Shown: piece after piece, positions 50,701 to 59,700 of the stretch
Layout: each line of letters starts with the position of its first letter
Position numbering within the stretch: the stretch's first letter is position 1
Assembly: GCF_036320965.1 (NCBI RefSeq)
Contig: NC_092225.1
Location: 31,869,443-31,933,442, forward strand
Length of the DNA stretch: 64,000 nucleotides
From: Panulirus ornatus
Lineage: Eukaryota > Arthropoda > Malacostraca > Decapoda > Palinuridae
Direction of reading: 5' to 3'
Program-made: the position numbers and the translations under genes
Notes under the pieces: model-generated
Databases searched by the model: none
Seen by the model: the letters and a program-made list of their open reading frames with translations, nothing else
What the model was told of the DNA's origin: nothing

Positions 50701-53700
50701 CTATATGCAGGGTTGCGGGACCTTGCAGTGGAACGTCGTAGCAAATTAGATGAAGCTCTTAAGCTGTTCATGCTTAATCGTGAGGTTGATGACTTAGAAC
50801 AATGGATTGCTGAGAGGGAGGTGGTTGCTGGATCACATGAGTTAGGTCAAGATTATGACCATGTCACGGTGAGTGCACTTGAGGCTTTTACTTGATAGAA
50901 GATTTGAATAGCAAGGAGAATATCATTGTAGTTACATAGCTTTGGATTGAAACATTTAGTTTCTTTACTTTTTTAATATAACTGATTTAAGGAGTTTCCA
51001 TGTGATGCAGAAACTATACGAAACAGAATAGGCTAATAGTCAGGTTGCTTTGAATTGAAACTTGGCTCTCTTATTTGTTTTTCAGATGCTTCGAGACAGA
51101 TTTAAGGAGTTTGCTCGTGATACAGAAACCATTGGCACAGAAAGAGTTGCAGCTGTTAATGAGATAGCTGATCAGCTGATATCTGCTGGTCACTCTGATG
51201 CAGCCACTATAGCAGAATGGAAAGATGGGCTTAATGAATCTTGGGCAGACTTACTAGAATTGATTGAAACTCGAACACAGATGTTAGCAGCTTCTTGGGA
51301 GCTCCATAAGTTCTTCCATGATTGCAAAGATGTTTTAAGCCGTATCTTAGAAAAGCAAAACAGCATCTCAGATGAACTAGGCCGTGATGCCGGTTCAGTA
51401 TCTGCCTTACAGAGGAAACATCAAAACTTTGTACAGGATTTGGTTATGCTTCAACAACAGGTAAAGTAACTTTATCATAGTGATTGAATCTTTTTCTGTT
51501 TTGGACTATGGAGTTCGGAAGATATAGCCTTAATCAAGCTAATGGGAGACTTACCAAATGCCAAAATCAAATAGAAATGAAAAAAGTGAATGTGATTCTA
51601 TTATAATGACAGTAAAATCAGTTCATAACTTTCCTCATCCAGTCAGAGGATGATTTTCCAACTACCATCCCATGCCCCCATAAGGTGTTACCATTAGTTA
51701 ACCATGCCTGCTTTAACATTTCAACCTACCTTACTAAAACCTGACCTGGAATGCACAGCTCATTGGTCATTTGAAGACCTGTGCTTATTGGTTATAGAAA
51801 TGCTTGCGTATTAAGAAAACCCTCTCCTGAAGAAAATGTAAATACAGTAAAGCTTCTCATTGATAAAGTTTGTCATTTTTAAGCTTGTTTGTGTGTCAGG
51901 ATGATTGTAGCCAGTCAGCTGGAGCACTTGACCTGTATGAATACTAGATAAGAAACTTGCACTTGTTCAGTGTTTTTGAAAAATAAAAGCTTGGTATTTT
52001 CTCCTTATCACAGCATATACTTTGATATGGAGAGAGTTTGTATAGCTCCTTATGGGAGGGTTTTGATTTTGTACCTAACTTTCATGGTCATTTCCTGTGA
52101 TCTTTCATTTTTCAACTTGCCTAAGTCTGAAGCTCAGGGGAGCTATTATTTGTAAGTTTTCTCACATCCACCATCTGCATATCTGATGTATTTTTATTGA
52201 AATGTTTTTGAATCCACATCTAGTGCTCTGTGCTCCAGTATCCAGCAGGATGATTCCTGCAGCAGCATCTCCATGCAGGCCTGTTCTGATCTTTCCATCT
52301 CTGTCTGTCATCAGTCTTCATCCAAGTTTAGTTCTGCTCAGGGTATTCAGGTCACCATGTTTTCTGTCCGAGTCTTATAGTGAAGAACTGGCCCAAATCT
52401 CATGCATCCATTGCTCACTTTGTGAGAGATAATTTATGAGGGACCTTTCTTTGTCTGTTGCAGGTGCTTCCTTGATGAAATGGGAAATGGGCAACAAGTA
52501 TGAAAAAAAAGAAAAATGTCTAGATTGTATTTCTATCCATTCTTATTTCGGTGCCAATAATTGTGCTGCACTGCAGATGACTCAAGTGTTCTGTTAAACA
52601 CTTGTAATTATGATTTACTCACTTCTCACATTAAAGTTAATCTGATTTAAAGGTGCTAGTTTCTAGTAGTGATAGTTTTGAGCTCATGACAGTTATATAT
52701 TTTATGCCAACCCTCTAAGCTGTACTTGCCCTGGGAGTTAGTTTGAAGATGGTGAGTGAGGGTGTTAACAGGTATGAGTACAAATGGGACCGATTAATGA
52801 GTGGTTGAGGTAGCAGCCAGGAAAGAGATAGAGCTTCTGTCTACTCCTCTGAAGTCTGCTTGGCATTGGAATTAGTTTGAGAGTGATGAGTTGGCATAAT
52901 AGAATATTAACTAAGATGAATACACATGGAATAGATTGATGATTGGTTGAGGCAGTTGCTTGAAGATCAGTTCCTAATTGGTTGGAGTTAGTTATTGGTC
53001 ATTATAGTTAGAACTTTGTTCTGAATATGATTTTGTTGTGTACCAAAGTGTATATGGCTGGGCAAGGCTCCAAGCATCTTAGCTGACCTTTTTCATGATG
53101 TAGGAAGAAGTTTCACACATAAGTTTTTGTTCCTTTGGTTTATAAATTCAGTTGTAATTTCTAATACCAGTATCAGAAATTTCAATTTATACAATCTGTA
53201 CAGGTGCAACAAGTTCAAGAAGACTCTTCCAAATTACAAGCAGCATATGCGGGTGACAAAGCTCGTGAAATTACGAACCGTGAAGCAGAGGTGGTGTCTG
53301 CCTGGTTGAACTTACAGGGAATGTGTGAGGATCGGCGTATTAAACTTCATGACACTGGAGACCTATTTAAATTCTTTAACATGGTGCGCACACTTATCTT
53401 ATGGATGGATGATGTTATCAGACAGATGAACACTACCGAAAAACCAAGGTATTGTATTTTTAAATTTTATTGTGATTTTGTGTATGACATATGGATTACT
53501 TTCATTATTTTGTTTAGTTAAGGTTTGAATTTTGTTGTGTTTTCCAAAAAAGATGAAATAAAGTTTTCATTTTCAGGGATGTGAGTGGTGTAGAGTTATT
53601 AATGAACAATCATCAGAGTCTAAAAGCAGAGGTAGATGCTCGTGAAGATAACTTTAATGTGTGTGTGTCTCTTGGGAAGGAGCTTCTAGCTCGAAATCAC

Positions 53701-56700
53701 TATGCAACACCAGAGATCAAGGAGAAACTTATGTCCCTCAGCAACCAACGCATCAACATGCTCCAGCGATGGGAAGAAAGATGGGAGCACCTCCAACTCA
53801 GTAAGATAAATAATAAATTTTGCTGTCCTTATGGTAGACAATACAACAGTCTTCTGTTGAATGTAATGAGAAGGGAACTCCTTCATCCATTTTTTTCCAA
53901 ACAGAAAAGTAAATTCTGTTTTTCTAAAAACTGACAAAATTTTTTTTCACCATTTAATTATGGTAGTGTCCGAAACAGATAACTGAGCATTTGAGAAAGA
54001 TTTGTGCTTGGCTCCTTTCTTTATTGAAGAAAAAAGTCATAATTGTATAATTGACACAACCACTGGGTATTTTACTGTGGTTGGTTTCCAGTTGTATGAC
54101 CATGGTTTATTTGAACGGAACCCAGCTAAATAACCAACTAGTATCTTACGAGGATTGTGTATGATTCTTCTCTGATTCTGGTATCCACTGTAAATGCATT
54201 ATATTACCATTGATAAACTGGAACCTGGTAGAATAGCCATCAGCTATATCACTGGGACTTTGTGTGATTTTTACCCTGATTTTATATTGTCAGGATGCTT
54301 TTGTGTGTGATTTTACCATGTAGATATATTTATTCTTACTAATTCATATCTATCTCTGGGGATATGGGAGAAAGAATACTTCCCTCACGTGTCGTAGAAG
54401 GCGACTAAAGGGGATGGGAGTGGGGGGCTAGAAACCCTCCCCTCCTTGTATTTTAACTTTCTAAAAGGGGAAACAGAAGAAGGAGTCATGCGGGGAGTGC
54501 TCATCCTCCTCGAAGGCTCAGATTGGGGTGTCTAAATGTGTGTGGATGTAACCAAGATGAGAAAAAAGGAGAGATAGGTAGTATGTTTGAGGAAAGGAAC
54601 CTGGATGTTTTGGCTCTGAGTGAAACGAAGCTCAAGGGTAAAGGGGAAGAGTGGTTTGGGAATGTCTTGGGAGTAAAATCAAGGGTTAGTGAGAGGACAA
54701 GAGCAAGGGAAGGAGTAGCACTACTCCTGAAACAGGAGTGGTGGGAGTATGTGATAGAGTGTAAGAAAGTAAACTCTAGATTGATATGGGTAAAACTGAA
54801 AGTTGATGGAGAGAGATGGGTGATTATTGGTGCATATGCACCTGGGCATGAGAAGAAAGATCATGAGAGGTGAATGAGTGTGTTAGTGGTTTTGATGCAC
54901 GAGACCAGGTTATAGTGATGGGTGATTTGAATGCAAAGGTGAGTAATGTGGCAGTTGAGGGAATAATTGGTGTACATGGGGTGTTCAGTGTTGTAAATGG
55001 AAATGGTGAAGAGCTCGTAGATTTATGTGCTGAAAAAGGACTGGTGATTGGGAATACCTGGTTTAAAAAGACAGACATACATAAGTATACGTATGTAAGT
55101 AGGAGAGATGGCCAGAGAGCTTTATTGGATTATGTGTTAATTGATAGGCACGCGAAAGAGAGACTTTTGGATGTTAATGTGCTGAGAGGTGCAACTGGAG
55201 GAATGTCTGATCATTATCTTGTGGAGGCGAAGGTGAAGATTTGTATGGGTTTTCAGAAAAGAAGAGTGAATGTTGGGGTGAAGAGAGTGGTAAGAGTAAG
55301 TGAGCTTGGGAAGGAGACTTGTGTGAGGAAGTACCAGGAGAGAGTAAGTACAGAATGGAAAAAAGGTGAGAACAAAGGAGGTAAGAGGAGTGGGGGAGGA
55401 ATGGGATGTATTTAGGGAATCAGTAATGGCTTGCGCAAAAGATGCTTGTGGCATGAGAAGTGTGGGAGGTGGGCAGATTAGAGAGGGTAGTGAGTGGTGG
55501 GATGAAGAATTAAGATTATTAGTGAAAGAGAAGAGAGAGGCATTTGAACAATTTTTGCAGGGAAATATTGTAAATGACTGGGAGATGTATAAAAGAAAGA
55601 GGCATGAGGTCAAGAGAAAGGTGCAAGAGGTGAAAAAGAGGGCAAATGAGGGTTGGGGTGAGAGAGTATCATGAAATTTTTGGGAGAATAAAAAGATGTT
55701 TTGGAAGGAGGTAAATAAAGTGCGTGCTCAAATTACAGAGGTATAAGTTTGTTGAGTAATCCTGGTAAATTATACGGGAGGGTGTTGATTAAGAGGGTGA
55801 AGGCATGTACAGAGCATCAGATTGGGGAAAAGCAGTGTGGTTTCAGAAGTGATAGAGGATGTGTGGATCAGGTGTTTGCTTTGAAGAATGTATGTGAGAA
55901 ATACTTAGAAAAGCAAATGGATTTGTATGTAGCATTTATGGATCTGGAGAAGGCATATGATAGAGTTGATAGAGATGCTCTGTGGAAGGTATTAAGAATA
56001 TATGGTGTGGGAGGAAAGTTGTTAGAAGCAGTGAAAAGTTTTTATCGAGGATGTAAGGCATGTGTATGTGTAGGAAGAGTGGAAAGTGATTGGTTCTTAG
56101 TGAATGTAGCTTTGCGGCAGGGGTATGTGATGTCTCCGTGGTTGTTTAATTTGTTTATGGATGGGGTTGTTAGGGAGGTGAATGCAAGAGTTTTGGAAAG
56201 ATGGGCAAGTATGAAGTCTGTTGTGGATGAGAGAGCTTGGGAAGTGAGTCAGTTATTGTTTGCTGATGATACAGTGCTGGTGGCTGATTCATGTGAGAAA
56301 CTGCAGAAGCTGGTGACTGAGTTTGGTAAAGTGGTGAAAGAAGAAAGTTGAGAGTAAATGTGAATAAGAGCAAGGTTATTAGGTACAGTAGGGTTGAGGG
56401 TCAAGTGAATTGGGAGGTAAGTTTGAATGGAGAAAAACTGGAGGAAGTGAAGTGTTTTAGATATCTGGGAGTGGATTTGACAGCGGATGGAACCATGGAA
56501 GTGGAAGTGAATCATAGGGTTGGGGAGGGGGTGAAAATTCTGGGAGCCTTGAAGAGTGTGTGGAAGTCGAGAACATTATCTCGGAGAGCAGAAATGGGTA
56601 TGTTTGAAGGAATAGTGGTTCCAACAATGTTGTATGGTTGCGAGGCATGGGCTGTGGATAGAGTTGTGCGCAGGAGGGTGGATGTGCTGGAAATGAGATG

Positions 56701-59700
56701 TTTGAGGACAATATGTGGTGTGAGGTGGTTTGATCGAGTAAGTAATGATAGGGTAAGAGAGATGTGTAGTAATAAAAAGAGTGTGGTTGAGAGAGCAGAA
56801 GAGGGTGTTTTGAAGTGGTTTGGTCTCATGGAGAGAATGAGTGAGGAAAGATTGACCAAGAGGATATATGTGTCAGAGGTGGAGGGAACGAGGAGAAGTA
56901 GGAGACCAAATTGGAGGTTGAAAGATGGAGTGAAAAAGATTTTGTGTGATCGGGGCCTGAACATGCAGGAGAGTGAAAGGCGTGCAAGGAATAGAGTGAA
57001 TTGGAACGATGTGGTATACCGGGGTCGACGTGCTGTCAATGTATTGAACCAGGGCAAACCAGGGCATGTGAAGCGTCTGGGGTAAACCATGGAAAGTTCT
57101 GTGGGGCCTGGATGTGGAAAGGGAGCTGTGGTTTCGGTGCATTATTACATGACAGCTAGAGACTGAGTGTGAATGAATGTGGCCTTTGTTGTCTTTTCCT
57201 AGCGCTACCTCGCACACATGAGGGGGGAGGGGGTTGTTATTCCATGTGTGGCAAGGTGGCAATGGGAATGAATAAAGGCAGACAGTATGAATTATGTGCA
57301 TGTGTATATATGTATATGTCTGTGTGTGTATATATATGTATACATTCAGATGTATAGGTATGTATTTTGCGTGTGTGAACGTGTATGTATATACATGTGT
57401 ATGTGGGTGGGTTGGGCCATTCTTTCGTCTGTTTCCTTGCGCTACCTCACTAACACGGGAGACAGCGACAAAGCAAAATAATGAAATAAAAAAAAATAGT
57501 AATACTAATGCATATAAGATAACTTAGATAACTGATAACTTAATGAATATGACATCTATTTTCATTAATGATGTTAGACACACATGTAGAGTAGTTAGTA
57601 ATACTGAGGCACATGAGTTTTCTGAAATATTTCAGGGTGGTATCACTACACTTATGGTAACTATTGCAACATGGGTCTGGCATAGTTTACAGTTTAGTGC
57701 CTTTCATTCTTTAGTGTATTTTCCCCAAGTAAAGACTTTTGCTCAGAATAAGAATTAGGTCACAGGATCAAGTTGATATTGACATGATGAAGGTATTTGC
57801 TGTTGTACTGGGACCTTTTGAACTTGTAATCTGTTTCTAAATGCTGTCATGTGTGTTAAGCTCTGGCCACTGGGTATTGATCTATGGCCAGATACAGGTT
57901 GAACCTCTATAATCTGGCAATTTTGGGGCTTGGCCATTACTGGACCACAGAAAATGCTGGAAAATGGACGTTGACATGTAAAGGAGCATCCACACAGCCT
58001 GGCAGTGTCCAGTGGGCATGAGTACTGTCATCATACACTTTGTGGCAGCTTTGACGGGCAAATCAGTGGATTGCCCTTGCCTGTAGTTGATCGAAGTCAC
58101 CAGTGGTGGCACCTCAGACAGACAAATCAACAGATTGCCCTTGCCTGTAGTCGATTGAAATCACCAAATACTGCCTGGTGGTTTGATGTCGGATCTGGAG
58201 CAACAGTGCTGCCAGCCACAAAAAGTTCCCAATCTTTACACCTCATAGTTTTCTGTACTCTAGTCTGCTTTTCCTTTTTTATGCCTGCAGCAATCAGTGT
58301 GCTACACAGTGCTTTTTTTCCTTTTAACTTTGCTGTGCATGGAGATGCCACACTTGTGGCCTGCTGACCACCCACTGGCTACTGTACGACTTTACTGCCC
58401 AACCACCTCAACAGTGTGGACTACAACACAGGCATGCCCGACAGACCTTGCCTGGTGAGGGCACAGCCCGTCAGGCACTGCCCGATAGTGCGGACATGGC
58501 TTAAGGGAACCCCTTTGTAAATATATGCCTGACCCATAGTCTTGCCAGGTCATTCCTCACACATATTGCTACATTATCAAAGGTAGACCAAAGCTTAAAA
58601 CAGGAAGTAATACAGCCATTAATGCTTCCAGACAAGGTTTTTGATTGTTACATCAGATTACATTAGAAGTATCCCCAGATGGATATGACCTAGATGGATA
58701 TGACCTAACCACTTTAACACACCCTCTTGTGCTCTCTCAACCACACTCTTTTTATTTCCACACATCTCTCTTACCCTTTCATTACTTACTCGATCAAACC
58801 ACCTCACACTACATATTGTCCTCAAACATTTCATTTCCAACACATCCACCCTCCCCTGTACAACCTTGTGTATAGCCCATGCCTCACAACCATATAACAT
58901 TGTTTGAACTACTATTCCTTCAAATATACCATTTTTGCTCCAAGATAACTCTCTCCTTCCACACATTCTTCATCGCTCGCAGAACTTTCACCCCCTTCCC
59001 CACCCTGTGACTCGCTTCTCTTTCCATGATTCCATTCACTGCCAAGTCCACTCCCAGATATCTAAAACACTTCACTTTTTCTCCATTCAAACTTACCTCT
59101 CAATTAACTTGTCCCTCTACCCTACTGAACTAATAACCTTGCTCTTATTAACATTGACACTCAACTCTCTCCTTTCACACTCTTTTCCATACTCAGTCAC
59201 CAACTTCTGCAGTTTTTCACCCGAATCAGCCACTAGAGCTGTATCATTGGCGAACAACAACTTTCTTACTTCCTAGGCCCTCTCATCCCCAACAGACTGC
59301 TTACTCACACCTCTCTCTGAAGATCTTGCATATACCTCCATAACATATATGTATATTATTCCCTAGGGATAGGGGAGAAAGAATACTTTCTTTATATTCC
59401 CTGCGTGTCGTAGAAGGTGACAAAAAGGGGAGGGAGGGAGTGGGGGGCTGGAAATCCTCCCCTCTCATTTTTCTTTTTTTTTAATTTTCCAAAAGAAGGA
59501 ACAGAAGGGGGCCAGGTAAGGATATTCCCTCAAAGGCTCAATCCTCAGTTCTTAATGCTACCTTGCTGAGGTGGGAAATGGTGAATAGTATGAAAAAAAT
59601 TATTATCATTAGTATCATCCTTTGTTGCTTTGTCCTGCGTTAGCAAGGTGGTGCAAGGAAACAGATGAAAGAATGGCCCAACCCACCCACATACACATGT

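Noticed and set aside
57893..57930. A DNA transposon with a pogo-like end
   Set aside because: Only one terminus-like sequence was found, with no inverted partner and no transposase, so it is not called as an element.
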